Positions 50,246 through 62,256 of a stretch of 64,000 nucleotides of DNA are shown here, piece after piece. A program made the translations under genes and the position numbers. The notes beneath the pieces were generated by a model, which ran no database searches, was not told where the DNA came from, and was given only the letters and a program-made list of their open reading frames with translations. The DNA is from Hydractinia symbiolongicarpus (Eukaryota; Cnidaria; Hydrozoa; Anthoathecata; Hydractiniidae). Location of the stretch: positions 5,206,001 through 5,270,000 of the forward strand of contig NC_079889.1 in the NCBI RefSeq assembly GCF_029227915.1. The letters are read 5' to 3'. Within the stretch, counting starts at the first letter, position 1. Every line of letters starts with the position of its first letter.

Positions 50246-50284
50246 GGCCTTTATTAGACTGCAAAAGGCCATATTACGGCCTTT
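50246..50284. repeat. Three-block alternating inverted repeat at unit junction (representative)
   Basis: GGCCTTT (50246-50252), AAAGGCC (50264-50270) and GGCCTTT (50278-50284) lie in a row. The middle block is a perfect 7-bp reverse complement of both flanking blocks, so either of two mutually exclusive hairpins could form. In units that read ACAGCC instead of ACGGCC the right arm shortens to GCCTTT, giving 6 bp. The same arrangement sits at almost every monomer boundary in the window. Confidence 0.8.
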
Positions 50285-50293
50285 ATAGGACTG
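50247..50293. repeat. Internal 32-bp-offset direct repeat within the monomer (representative)
   Basis: GCCTTTATTAGACTG starting at 50247 recurs as GCCTTTATAGGACTG starting at 50279, 32 bp later, matching at 13 of 15 positions. In units ending ATTGGACTG (for example around 12730, 18290 and 24450) the match rises to 15 of 16 bases. This suggests that part of the present monomer arose by an old short duplication. Confidence 0.7.
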
Positions 50294-50440
50294 TGCACGT
50301 AGTTAAGAGTGTTGTAAGGCCATGGCGCTAAGGAAAATGACTTGGGACGTTGTAGCGCATTGAGACTGGAACAACTAGTCCAATGGTAACCTGCGCAGGC
50401 AGGTGAAACCACGTGATTTACGTGTGAAGCCTTTATTAGA
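50259..50440. repeat. Representative 182-bp monomer
   Basis: This unit shows the standard layout. Reading from the register mark: CTGCAAAAGGCC; a GGCCTTTATAGGACTG block; GTGCACGTAGTTAAGAG; a variable core (here GTGTTGTAAGGCCATGGCGC); a second core (AAAATGACTTGGGACG, TTGTAGCGCATTGAGACTGG); a variable AACAACTAG or AAGGAATAG segment; TCCAATGGTAACC; GCGCAGGCAGGTGAAACC; the CACGTGATTTACGTG dyad; and a closing GCCTTTATTAGA that leads into the next unit. This unit is itself mixed: a class A first core (GTTGTAAGG, CTAAGGAAA) is joined to a class B second core (GACTTGGGACG, TAGCGC). Confidence 0.9.
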
Positions 50441-52440
50441 CTGCAAAAGGCCATATTACAGCCTTTATAGGACTGTGCACGTAGTTAAGAGCGTTCTAAG
50501 GCGATGGCGCTAATGAAAATGACTTGGGACGTTGTAGCGCATTGAGACTGGAACAACTAGTCCAATGTTAACCTGCGCAGGCAGGTGAAACCACGTAATT
50601 TATTTGTGAAGACTTTATTAGACTGCAAAAGGCCATATTACAGCCTTTATAGGACTGTGCACGTAGTTAAGAGTGTTCTAAGGCCACAGCGCTAAGGAGA
50701 ACCACTTGGAACGTTGTAGCGCATTGAGACTGGAACGACTAGTACAATGGTAACCTGCGCAGGCAGGTGAAACCACTTGATTTAATTGTGAAGCCTTTAT
50801 TAGACTGCAAAAGGCCACATTACAGCCTTTAATGGACTGTGCACGTAGTTAAGAGTGATCTAAGGCCACACCGCTAAGGAGAATCACTCGGGACGTTTTA
50901 GCGCATTGAGACTGGAAGGAAAAGTCCAATGGTAACCTGCGCAGGCAGATGGAACGACGTGATTTACGTGTGAGGCCTTTATTAGACTGCAAAAGGCCAT
51001 ATTACAGCCTTTATAGGACTGTGCACATAGTTAAGAGCGTTCTAAGGCCACAGCGCTAAGGAGAACCACTTGGAACGTTGTAGCGCATTGAGACTGGAAG
51101 GAATAGTCTAATGGTAACCTGCGCAGGCATGTGGAGCAACGTGATTTACGTGTGAGGCCTTTATTAGACTGCAAAAGGCCATATTACAGCCTTTATAGGA
51201 CTGTGCACGTAGTTAAGAGCGTTCTAAGGCGACGGCGCTAATGAAAATGACTTGGGACGTTGTAGCGCATTGAGACTGGAACAACTAATCCAATGGTAAC
51301 CTGCGCAGACAGGTGAAACTACGTGATTTTCGTGTGAGGCCTTTATTAGACTGCAAAATGCCATATTACAGCCTTTATAGGACTGTGCACGTAGTTAAGC
51401 GCGTTCTAAGTCGACGGCGCTAATGAAAATGACTTGGGACGTTGTAGAGCATTGAGACTGCAACAACTAGTCCAATGGTAACCTGCGCAGGCAGATGGAA
51501 CCACGTGATCTACGTGTGAGGCCTTTATTAGACTGCAAAATGCCATATAACAGCCTTTATAGGACTGTGAACGTAGTTAAGAGTGTTCTAAGGCCACGGC
51601 GGCAAAGAAAACCTCTTGGAACGTTGTAGTGCATTGAGATTTGAACTAATAGTCCAATGGTAACCTTTGCAGGCAGATGGAACAACGTGATTTACGTGTG
51701 AGGCCTTTATTAGACTGCAAAAGGCCATATTACAGCCTGTATAGGACTGTGCACGTAGTTAAGAGAGTTCTAAGGCGAAGGCGCTAACGAAAATGACTTG
51801 GGACGTTGTAGCGCATTGAGACTGGAAGGAATAGTCTAATAGTAACCTTCGCAGGCAGGTGAAACCACGTGATTTACGTGTGAAGCCTTTATTAGACTGC
51901 AAAAGGTCATATTACGGCCTTTATAGGACTGTGCACGTAGTTAAGAGTTTTGTAAGGCCATGGCGCTAATGAAAACGACTTGGGACGTTGTAGCGCATTG
52001 AGACTGGTACGACTAGTCCAATGGTAACCTGCGCAGGCAGCTGAAACCGCGTGATTTACGTCTGCGGCCTTTATTGGACTGCAAAAGGCCATATTACGGC
52101 CTTTATAGGACTGTGCACGTAGTTAAGAGTGTTGTAAGGCCATGGCGCTAAGGAATACATCTTGGAACGTCGTAGTGCATTGAGACTGGAAGGAATAGTA
52201 CAATAGTAACCTGCGCAGGCAGATGGAAACACGTGATTTACGTGTGAGGCCGTTATTAGACTGCAAAAGGCCATATTACGGCCTTTATAGGACTGTGCAC
52301 GTAGTTAAGAGTTGTAAGGCCACAGCGCCAAGGAAAACCTCTTGGAACGTTGTAGTGCATTGAGAATGGTACGACTAGTCCAATGGTAACCTGCGCAGGC
52401 AGCTGAAACCGCGTGATTTACGTCTGCGGCCTTTATTGGA

Positions 52441-54804
52441 CTGCAAAAGGCCATATTACAGCCTTTATAGAACTGTGCACGTAGTTAAGAGAGTTGTAAG
52501 GCCATGGCGCTAAGGAAAACCTCTTGAAACGTCGTAGTGCATTGAGGCTGAAAGGAATAGTACAATAGTAACCTGCGCAGGCAGATGGAACCACGTGATT
52601 TACGTGTGAGGCCCTTATTAGACTGCAAAAGGCCATATTACGGCCTTTATAGGACTGTGCACGTAGTTAAGAGTGTTGTAAGGCCATGGCGCTAAGGAAA
52701 ATGACTTGGGACGTTGTAGCGCATTGAGACTGGAACAACTACTCCAATGGTAACCTGCGCAGGCAGGTGAAACCACGTGATTTACGTGTGAAGCCTTTAT
52801 TAGACTGCAAAAGGCCATATTACAGCCTTTATAGGACTGTGCACGTAGTTAAGAGCGTTCTAAGGCGATGGCGCTAATGAAAATGACTTGGGACGTTGTA
52901 GCGCATTGAGACTGGAACAACTAGTCCAATGTTAACCTGCGCAGGCAGGTGAAACCACGTAATTTATTTGTGAAGCCTTTATTAGACTGCAAAAGGCCAT
53001 ATTACAGCCTTTATAGGACTGTGCACGTAGTTAAGAGTGTTCTAAGGCCACAGCGCTAAGGAGAACCACTTGGAACGTTGTAGCGCATTGAGACTGGAAC
53101 GACTAGTACAATGGTAACCTGCGCAGGCAGGTGAAACCACTTGATTTAATTGTGAAGCCTTTATTAGACTGCAAAAGGCCATATTACAGCCTTTAATGGA
53201 CTGTGCACGTAGTTAAGAGTGATCTAAGGCCACACCGCTAAGGAGAATCACTCGGGACGTTTTAGCGCATTGAGACTGGAAGGAAAAGTCCAATGGTAAC
53301 CTGCGCAGGCAGATGGAACGACGTGATTTACGTGTGAGGCCTTTATTAGACTGCAAAAGGCCATATTACAGCCTTTATAGGACTGTGCACATAGTTAAGA
53401 GCGTTCTAAGGCCACAGCGCTAAGGAGAACCACTTGGAACGTTGTAGCGCATTGAGACTGGAAGGAATAGTCCAATGGTAACCTGCGCAGGCATGTGGAG
53501 CAACGTGATTTACGTGTGAGGCCTTTATTAGACTGCAAAAGGCCATATTACAGCCTTTATAGGACTGTGCACGTAGTTAAGAGCGTTCTAAGGCGACGGC
53601 GCTAATGAAAATGACTTGGGACGTTGTAGCGCATTGAGACTGGAACAACTAGTCCAATGGTAACTTGCGCAGACAGGTGAAACTACGTGATTTCCGTGTG
53701 AGGCCTTTATTAGACTGCAAAATGCCATATTACAGCCTTTATAGGACTGTGCACGTAGTTAAGCGCGTTCTAAGTCGACGGCGCTAATGAAAATGACTTG
53801 GGACGTTGTAGAGCATTGAGACTGCAACAACTAGTCCAATGGTAACCTGCGCAGGCAGATGGAACCACGTGATCTACGTGTGAGGCCTTTATTAGACTGC
53901 AAAATGCCATATAACAGCCTTTATAGGACTGTGAACGTAGTTAAGAGTGTTCTAAGGCCACGGCGGCAATGAAAACCTCTTGGAACGTTGTAGTGCATTG
54001 AGATTTGAACTAATAGTCCAATGGTAACCTTTGCAGGCAGATGGAACAACGTGATTTACGTGTGAGGCCTTTATTAGACTGCAAAAGGCCATATTACAGC
54101 CTGTATAGGACTGTGCACGTAGTTAAGAGAGTTCTAAGGCGAAGGCGCTAATGAAAATGACTTGGGACGTTGTAGCGCATTGAGACTGGAAGGAATAGTC
54201 TAATAGTAACCTTCGCAGGCAGGTGAAACCACGTGATTTACGTGTGAAGCCTTTATTAGACTGCAAAAGGTCATATTACGGCCTTTATAGGACTGTGCAC
54301 GTAGTTAAGAGTTTTGTAAGGCCATGGCGCTAATGAAAACGACTTGGGACGTTGTAGCGCATTGAGACTGGTACGACTAGTCCAATGGTAACCTGCGCAG
54401 GCAGCTGAAACCGCGTGATTTACGTCTGCGGCCTTTATTGGACTGCAAAAGGCCATATTACGGCCTTTATAGGACTGTGCACGTAGTTAAGAGTGTTGTA
54501 AGGCCATGGCGCTAAGGAATACATCTTGGAACGTCGTAGTGCATTGAGACTGGAAGGAATAGTACAATAGTAACCTGCGCAGGCAGATGGAAACACGTGA
54601 TTTACGTGTGAGGCCGTTATTAGACTGCAAAAGGCCATATTACGGCCTTTATAGGACTGTGCACATAGTTAAGAGTTGTAAGGCCACAGCGCCAAGGAAA
54701 ACCTCTTGGAACGTTGTAGTGCATTGAGAATGGTACGACTAGTCCAATAGTAACCTGCGCAGGCAGCTGAAACCGCGTGATTTACGTCTGTGGCCTTTAT
54801 TGGA
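52441..54804. repeat. 2364-bp HOR unit, copy 2 (13 monomers)
   Basis: Tandem copy of 50077-52440 with roughly 15 base differences seen by eye (about 99.4% identity). Examples are TTTTCGTG versus TTTCCGTG, GCAAAGAAAACC versus GCAATGAAAACC, and GCTAACGAAA versus GCTAATGAAA. The private mark ATAGAACTG lies at the copy 1/copy 2 junction unit (52441) and again at 54805, fixing the period. Confidence 0.9.
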
Positions 54805-57800
54805 CTGCAAAAGGCCATATTACAGCCTTTATAGAACTGTGCACGTAGTTAAGAGCGTTCTAAGGCGACGGCGCTAATGAAAATGACTTGGGACGTTGTA
54901 GCGCATTGAGACTGGAAGGAATAGTCCAATGGTAACCTTTGCAGGCAGGTGAAACCACGTGATTTACGTGTGAGGCCATTATTAGACTGCAAAAGGCCAT
55001 ATTACGGCCTTTATAGGACTGTGCACGTAGTTAAGAGTTGTAAGGCCACAGCGCCAAGGAAAACCTCTTGGAACGTTGTAGTGCATTGAGAATGGAAGGA
55101 ATAGTCCAATGGTAACCTTTACAGTCAGATAGAACCACGTGATTTACGTGTGAGGTTATTGTTAGACTGCAAAAGGCCATATTACAGCCTGTATAGGACT
55201 GTGAACGTAGTTAAGAGTGTTGTCAGGCCACAGCGCTAAGAAAAACCTCTTGGAACGTTGTAGTGCATTGAGAATGGATGGAATAGTACAATAGTAACCT
55301 GCGCAGGCAGATGGAACCACGTGATTTACGTGTGAAGCCTTTATTAGACTGCAAAAGGCCATATCACGGCCTTTATAGGACTGTGCACATAGTTAAGAGC
55401 GTTCTAAGGCCACAGCGCTAAGGAGAACCACTTGGAACGTTGTAGCGCATTGAGACTGGAAGGAATAGTCCAATGGTAACCTGCGCAGGCAGATGGAGCT
55501 ACGTGATTTACGTGTGAGGCCTTTATTAGACTGCAAAAGGCCATATTACAGCCTTTATAGGACTGTGCACGTAGTTAAGAGTGTTCTAAGGTGATGGCGC
55601 TAATGAAATTGACTTAGGACGTTGTAGCGCATTGAGACTGGAACAACTAGTCCAATGGTAACCCGTGCAGGCAGGTGAAACCACGTGATTTAATTTTGAA
55701 GCCTTTATTAGACTGCAAAAGGCCATATTACAGTCTTTAATGGACTGTGCACGTAGTTAAGAGTGTTCTAAGGCCACAGCGCTAAGGAGAACTACTTGGG
55801 ACGTGGTAGCACATTGAGACTGGAAGGAATAGTCCAATGGTAACCTGCGCAGGCAGATGGAAGGACGTGATTTACGTGTGAGGCCTTTATTAGACTGCAA
55901 AAGGCCATATTACAGCCTTTATAGGACTGTGCACGTAGTTAAGAGCGTTCTAAGGCGACGGCGCTAATGAAAATGACTTGGGACGTTGTAGCGCATTGAG
56001 ACTGGAACAACTAGTCCAATGGTAACCTGCCCAGGCAGGTGAAACCACGTGATTTAATTGTGAAGCCTTTATTAGACTGCAAAAGGCCATATTACAGCCT
56101 TTATAGGACTGTGCACGTAGTTAAGAGAGTTGTAAGGCCATGGCGCTAAGGAAAATGACTTGGGACGTTGTAGTGTATTGAGATTTGAAGGAATAGTGCA
56201 ATGGTAACCTTTGCAGGCAGGTGAAACCACGTGATTTACGTGTGAAGCCTTTATTAGACAGCAAAAGGCCATATTACGGCCTTTTTAGGACTGTGCACGT
56301 AGTTAAGAGCGTTCTAAGGCGATGGCGCTAATAAAAATGACTTGGGTCGTTGTAGCGCCTTGAGACTAGAACAACTAGTCCAATGGTAACCTGCACAGGC
56401 AGGTGAAACCACGTGATTTACGTGTGAGGCCTTTATTAGACTGCAAAAGGCCATATTACAGCCTTTATAGGACTGTGCACATAGTTAAGAATGTTCTAAG
56501 GCGATGGCGCTAATGAAATTGACTTAGGACGTTGTAGCGCATTGAGAATGGAACAACTAGTCCAATGGTAACCTGCGCAGGCAGGTGAAACCACGTGATT
56601 TAATTGTGAAGTCTTTATTAGACTGCAAAAGGCCATATTACAGCCTTTATAGGACTGTGCACGTAGTTAAGAGAGTTGTAAGGCCATGGCGCTAAGGAAA
56701 ACCTCTTGAAACGTCGTAGTGCATTGAGACTGAAAGGAATAGTACAATAGTAACCTGCGCAGGCAGATGGAACCACGTGATTTACGTGTGAGGCCTTTAT
56801 TAGACTGCAAAAGGCCATATTACGGCCTTTATAGGACTGTGCACGTAGTTAAGAGTGTTGTAAGGCCATGGCGCTAAGGAAAATGACTTGGGACGTTGTA
56901 GCGCATTGAGACTGGAACAACTAGTCCAATGGTAACCTGCGCAGGCAGGTGAAACCACGTGATTTACGTGTGAAGCCTTTATTAGACTGCAAAAGGCCAT
57001 ATTACAGCCTTTATAGGACTGTGCACGTAGTTAAGAGTGTTCTAAGGCCACAGCGCTAAGGAGAACCACTTGGAACGTTGTAGCGCATTGAGACTGGAAC
57101 GACTAGTACAATGGTAACCTGCGCAGGCAGGTGAAACCACTTGATTTAATTGTGAAGCCTTTATTAGACTGCAAAAGGCCATATTACAGCCTTTAATGGA
57201 CTGTGCACGTAGTTAAGAGTGATCTAAGGCCACACCGCTAAGGAGAATCACTCGGGACGTTTTAGCGCATTGAGACTGGAAGGAAAAGTCCAATGGTAAC
57301 CTGCACAGGCAGATGGAACGATGTGATTTACGTGTGACGCCTTTATTAGACTGCAAAAGGCCATATTACAGACTTTATAGGACTGTGCACATAGTTAAGA
57401 GCGTTCTAAGGCCATAGCGCTAAGGAGAACCACTTGGAACGTTGTAGCGCATTGAGACTGGAAGGAATAGTCCAATGGTAACCTGCGCAGGCATGTGGAG
57501 CCACGTGATTTACGTGTGAGGCCTTTATTAGACTGCAAAAGGCCATATTACAGCCTTTATAGGACTGTGCACGTAGTTAAGAGCGTTCTAAGGCGACGGC
57601 GCTAATGAAAATGACTTGGGTCGTTGTAGCGCATTGAGACTGGAACAACTAGTCCAATGGTAACCTGCGCAGACAGGTGAAACTACGTGATTTTCGTGTG
57701 AGGCCTTTTATAGACTGCAGAATGCCATATTACAGCCTTTATAGGACTGTGCACGTAGTTAAGCGCGTTCTAAGTCGACGGCGCTAATGAAAATAACTTG

Positions 57801-58624
57801 GGACGTTGTAGAGCATTGAGACTGCAACAACTAGTCCAATGGTAACCTGCGCAGGCAGATGGAACCGCGTGATCTACGTGTGAGGCCTTTATTAGACTGC
57901 AAAATGCCATATTACAGCCTTTATAGGACTGTGAACGTAGTTAAGAGTGTTCTAAGGCCACGGCGGCAAAGAAAACATCTTGGAACGTTGTAGTGCATTG
58001 AGATTTGAAGGAATAGTCCAATGGTAACCTTTGCAGGCAGATGGAACCACGTGATTTACGTGTGAGGCCTTTATTAGACTGCAAAAGGCCATATTACAGC
58101 CTGTATAGGACTGTGCACGTAGTTAAGAGAGTTCTAAGGCGAAGGCGCTAATGAAAATGACTTGGGACGTTGTAGCGCATTGAGACTGGAAGGAATAGTC
58201 CAATGGTAACCTGCGCAGGCAGCTGAAACCGCGTGATTTACGTCTGCGGCCTTTATTGGACTGCAAAAGGCCATATTACGGCCTTTATAGGACTGTGCAC
58301 GTAGTTAAGAGTGTTGTAAGGCCATGGCGCTAAGGAATACCTCTTGGAACGTCGTAGTGCATTGAGACTGGAAGGAATAGTACAATAGTAACCTGCGCAG
58401 GCAGATGGAAACACGTGATTTACGTGTGAGGCCTTTATTAGACTGCAAAAGGCCATATTACAGCCTTTATAGGACTGTGCACGTAGTTAAGAGCGTTGTA
58501 AGGCCATGGCGCTAAGGAAAATGACTTGGGACGTTGTAGCGCATTGAGACTGGAAGGAATAGTCCAATGGTAACCTTCGCAGGCAGGTGAAACCACGTGA
58601 TTTACGTGTGAGGCCGTTATTAGA
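54805..58624. repeat. Array block with third, shortened copy of the 2364-bp HOR
   Basis: 54805-55348 are linking units with GAGTTGTAAGG and TTTACAGTCAGATAG. 55349-56986 repeats 48803-50440. 56623-58442 repeats 50077-52260 but holds ten monomers instead of twelve. One unit after 56987 is absent, and the unit at 58079 is a hybrid that skips another. 58443-58624 links to the next HOR. I see no gene. Confidence 0.82.
58079..58260. repeat. Hybrid monomer marking a one-monomer deletion
   Basis: Starts with GAGAGTTCTAAGGCGAAGG as in the unit following 51715. It ends with CTGCGCAGGCAGCTGAAACC and CTGCGG as in the unit at 51909. The switch lies between ACTGG and TAGTCCAATGG and removes one monomer relative to copies 1 and 2. 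Confidence 0.78.
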
Positions 58625-60440
58625 CTGCAAAAGGCCATATTACGGCCTTTATAGGACTGTGCACGTAGTTAAGAGTTGTAAGGCCACAGCGCCAAGGAAA
58701 ACCTCTTTGAACGTTGTAGTGCATTGAGACTGGAAGGAATAGTCCAATGGTAACCTTTACAGTCAAATAGAACCACGTGATTTACGTGTGAGGCTATTGT
58801 TAGACTGCAAAAGGCCATATTACAGCCTGTATAGGACTGTGAACGTAGTTAAGAGTGTTGTCAGGCCACAGCGCTAAGAAAAACCTCCTGGAACGTTGTA
58901 GTACATTGAGACTGAAAGGAAAAGTCCAATGGTAACCTGCGCAGGCGGGTGAAACCACGTGATTTAATTGTGAAGCCTTTATTAGACTGCAAAAGGCCAT
59001 ATTACAGCCTTTATAGGACTGTGCACGTAGTTAAGAGCGTTCTAAAGCGATGGCGCTAATGAAAATGACTTGGGACGTTGTAGCGCATTGAGACTGGAAG
59101 GAATAGTCCAATGGTAACCTTCGCAGGCAGGTGAAACCACGTGATTTACGTGTGAGGCCGTTATTAGACTGCAAAAGGCCATATTACGGCCTTTATAGGA
59201 CTGTGCACGTAGTTAAGAGTTGTAAGGCCACAGCGCCAAGGAAAACCTCTTGGAACGTTGTAGTGCATTGAGAATGGAAGGAATAGTCCAATGGTAACCT
59301 TTACAGTCAGATAGAACCACGTGATTTACGTGTGAGGCTATTGTTAGACTGCAAAAGGCCATATTACAGCCTGTATAGGACTGTGAACGTAGTTAAGAGT
59401 GTTGTCAGGCCACAGCGCTAAGAAAAACCTCTTGGAACGTTGTAGTACATTGAGACTGGAAGGAATAGTCCAATGGTAACCTGCGCAGGCAGGTGAAACC
59501 ACCTGATTTACGTATGAGGCCTTTATTAGACTGCAAAAGGCCATATTACAGCCTTTATAGGACTGTGCACGTAGTTAAGCGCGTTCTAAGTCGACGGCGC
59601 TAATGAAAATGACTTGGGACGTTGTAGCGCATTGAGACTGGAACGACTATTCCAATGGTAACCTGCGCAGGCAACTGAAACAGCGTGATTTACGTGTGCG
59701 GCCTTTATTGGACTGCAAAAGGCCATATTACGGCTTTTATAGGACTGTGCACGTAGTTAAGAGTGTTGTAAGGCCACAGCGCCAAGGAAAACCTCTTGGA
59801 ACGTTGTAGCGCATTGAGACTGGAAGGAATAGTCCAATGGTTACCTGTGCAGGCAGATGGAACCACGTGATCTACGTGTGAGGCCTTTATTAGACTGCAA
59901 AAGGCCAAATTACAGCCTTTATAGGACTGTGAACGTAGTTAAGAGTGTTCTAAGGCAACGGCGCTAATGAAAACGACTTGGCACGATGTAGGGCATTGAG
60001 ACTGGAACGACTATTCCAATGGTAACCTGCGCAGGCAACTGAAACAGCGTGATTTACGTGTGCGGCCTTTATTGGACTGCAAAAGGCCATATTACGGCTT
60101 TTATAGGACTGTGCACGTAGTTAAGAGTGTTGTAAGGCCACAGCGCCAAGGAAAACCTCTTGGAACGTTGTAGTGCATTGAGAATGGAAGGAATAGTCCA
60201 ATGGTAACCTTTGCAGTCAGATAGAACCACGTGATTTACGTGTGAGGCTATTGTTAGACTGCAAAAGGCCATATTACAGCCTGTATAGGACTGTGAACGT
60301 AGTTAAGAGTGTTGTCAGCCCACAGCGCTAAGAAAAACCTCTTGGAACGTTGTAGTACATTGAGACTGGAAGGAATAGTCCAATGGTAACCTGCGCAGGC
60401 AGGTGAAACCACGTGATTTACGCGTGAGGCCTTTATTAGA
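58625..60440. repeat. 1816-bp HOR unit, copy 1 (ten monomers)
   Basis: Register marks 58625/60441 give the period. Marks are CCTCTTTGAACG, ACAGTCAAATAGAACC, CCTCCTGGAACG, GCAGGCGGGTG, CTAAAGCGATGG, CCACCTGATTTACGTATG and GGCAACTGAAACAGCG. I see no gene. Confidence 0.92.
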
Positions 60441-62256
60441 CTGCAAAAGGCCATATTACGGCCTTTATAGGACTGTGCACGTAGTTAAGAGTTGTAAGGC
60501 CACAGCGCCAAGGAAAACCTCTTTGAACGTTGTAGTGCATTGAGACTGGAAGGAATAGTCCAATGGTAACCTTTACAGTCAAATAGAACCACGTGATTTA
60601 CGTGTGAGGCTATTGTTAGACTGCAAAAGGCCATATTACAGCCTGTATAGGACTGTGAACGTAGTTAAGAGTGTTGTCAGGCCACAGCGCTAAGAAAAAC
60701 CTCCTGGAACGTTGTAGTACATTGAGACTGAAAGGAAAAGTCCAATGGTAACCTGCGCAGGCGGGTGAAACCACGTGATTTAATTGTGAAGCCTTTATTA
60801 GACTGCAAAAGGCCATATTACAGCCTTTATAGGACTGTGCACGTAGTTAAGAGCGTTCTAAAGCGATGGCGCTAATGAAAATGACTTGGGACGTTGTAGC
60901 GCATTGAGACTGGAAGGAATAGTCCAATGGTAACCTTCGCAGGCAGGTGAAACCACGTGATTTACGTGTGAGGCCGTTATTAGACTGCAAAAGGCCATAT
61001 TACGGCCTTTATAGGACTGTGCACGTAGTTAAGAGTTGTAAGGCCACAGCGCCAAGGAAAACCTCTTGGAACGTTGTAGTGCATTGAGAATGGAAGGAAT
61101 AGTCCAATGGTAACCTTTACAGTCAGATAGAACCACGTGATTTACGTGTGAGGCTATTGTTAGACTGCAAAAGGCCATATTACAGCCTGTATAGGACTGT
61201 GAACGTAGTTAAGAGTGTTGTCAGGCCACAGCGCTAAGAAAAACCTCTTGGAACGTTGTAGTACATTGAGACTGGAAGGAATAGTCCAATGGTAACCTGC
61301 GCAGGCAGGTGAAACCACCTGATTTACGTATGAGGCCTTTATTAGACTGCAAAAGGCCATATTACAGCCTTTATAGGACTGTGCACGTAGTTAAGCGAGT
61401 TCTAAGTCGACGGCGCTAATGAAAATGACTTGGGACGTTGTAGCGCATTGAGACTGGAACGACTATTCCAATGGTAACCTGCGCAGGCAACTGAAACAGC
61501 GTGATTTACGTGTGCGGCCTTTATTGGACTGCAAAAGGCCATATTACGGCTTTTATAGGACTGTGCACGTAGTTAAGAGTGTTGTAAGGCCACAGCGCCA
61601 AGGAAAACCTCTTGGAACGTTGTAGCGCATTGAGACTGGAAGGAATAGTCCAATGGTTACCTGTGCAGGCAGATGGAACCACGTGATCTACGTGTGAGGC
61701 CTTTATTAGACTGCAAAAGGCCAAATTACAGCCTTTATAGGACTGTGAACGTAGTTAAGAGTGTTCTAAGGCAACGGCGCTAATGAAAACGACTTGGCAC
61801 GTTGTAGGGCATTGAGACTGGAACGACTATTCCAATGGTAACCTGCGCAGGCAACTGAAACAGCGTGATTTACGTGTGCGGCCTTTATTGGACTGCAAAA
61901 GGCCATATTACGGCTTTTATAGGACTGTGCACGTAGTTAAGAGTGTTGTAAGGCCACAGCGCCAAGGAAAACCTCTTGGAACGTTGTAGTGCATTGAGAA
62001 TGGAAGGAATAGTCCAATGGTAACCTTTGCAGTCAGATAGAACCACGTGATTTACGTGTGAGGCTATTGTTAGACTGCAAAAGGCCATATTACAGCCTGT
62101 ATAGGACTGTGAACGTAGTTAAGAGTGTTGTCAGCCCACAGCGCTAAGAAAAACCTCTTGGAACGTTGTAGTACATTGAGCCTGGAAGGAATAGTCCAAT
62201 GGTAACCTGCGCAGGCAGGTGAAACCACGTGATTTACGTGTGAGGCCTTTATTAGA
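60441..62256. repeat. 1816-bp HOR unit, copy 2 (ten monomers)
   Basis: Tandem copy with very few changes, for example GGCACGATG versus GGCACGTTG (59982/61798), TTAAGCGCG versus TTAAGCGAG, and TTTACGCGTG versus TTTACGTGTG at the last unit. Confidence 0.92.

Larger units (their letters stand above)
50077..52440. repeat. 2364-bp HOR unit, copy 1 (13 monomers)
   Basis: Register marks 50077/52441 and 50259/52623 show the offset of 2364. Rare marks shared with copy 2 are GAGTGATCTAAGGCCACACC, GTAATTTATTTGTG, TTAAGCGCGTTCTAAGTCG, CACGGCGGCAA and GGCGAAGGCGC. I see no gene. Confidence 0.9.

Noticed and set aside
50246-50284. Rho-independent terminators from the GGCCTTT/AAAGGCC hairpins
   Set aside because: The hairpins recur every 182 bp in a eukaryote-type satellite with no gene to terminate, and no T-run follows the stem.
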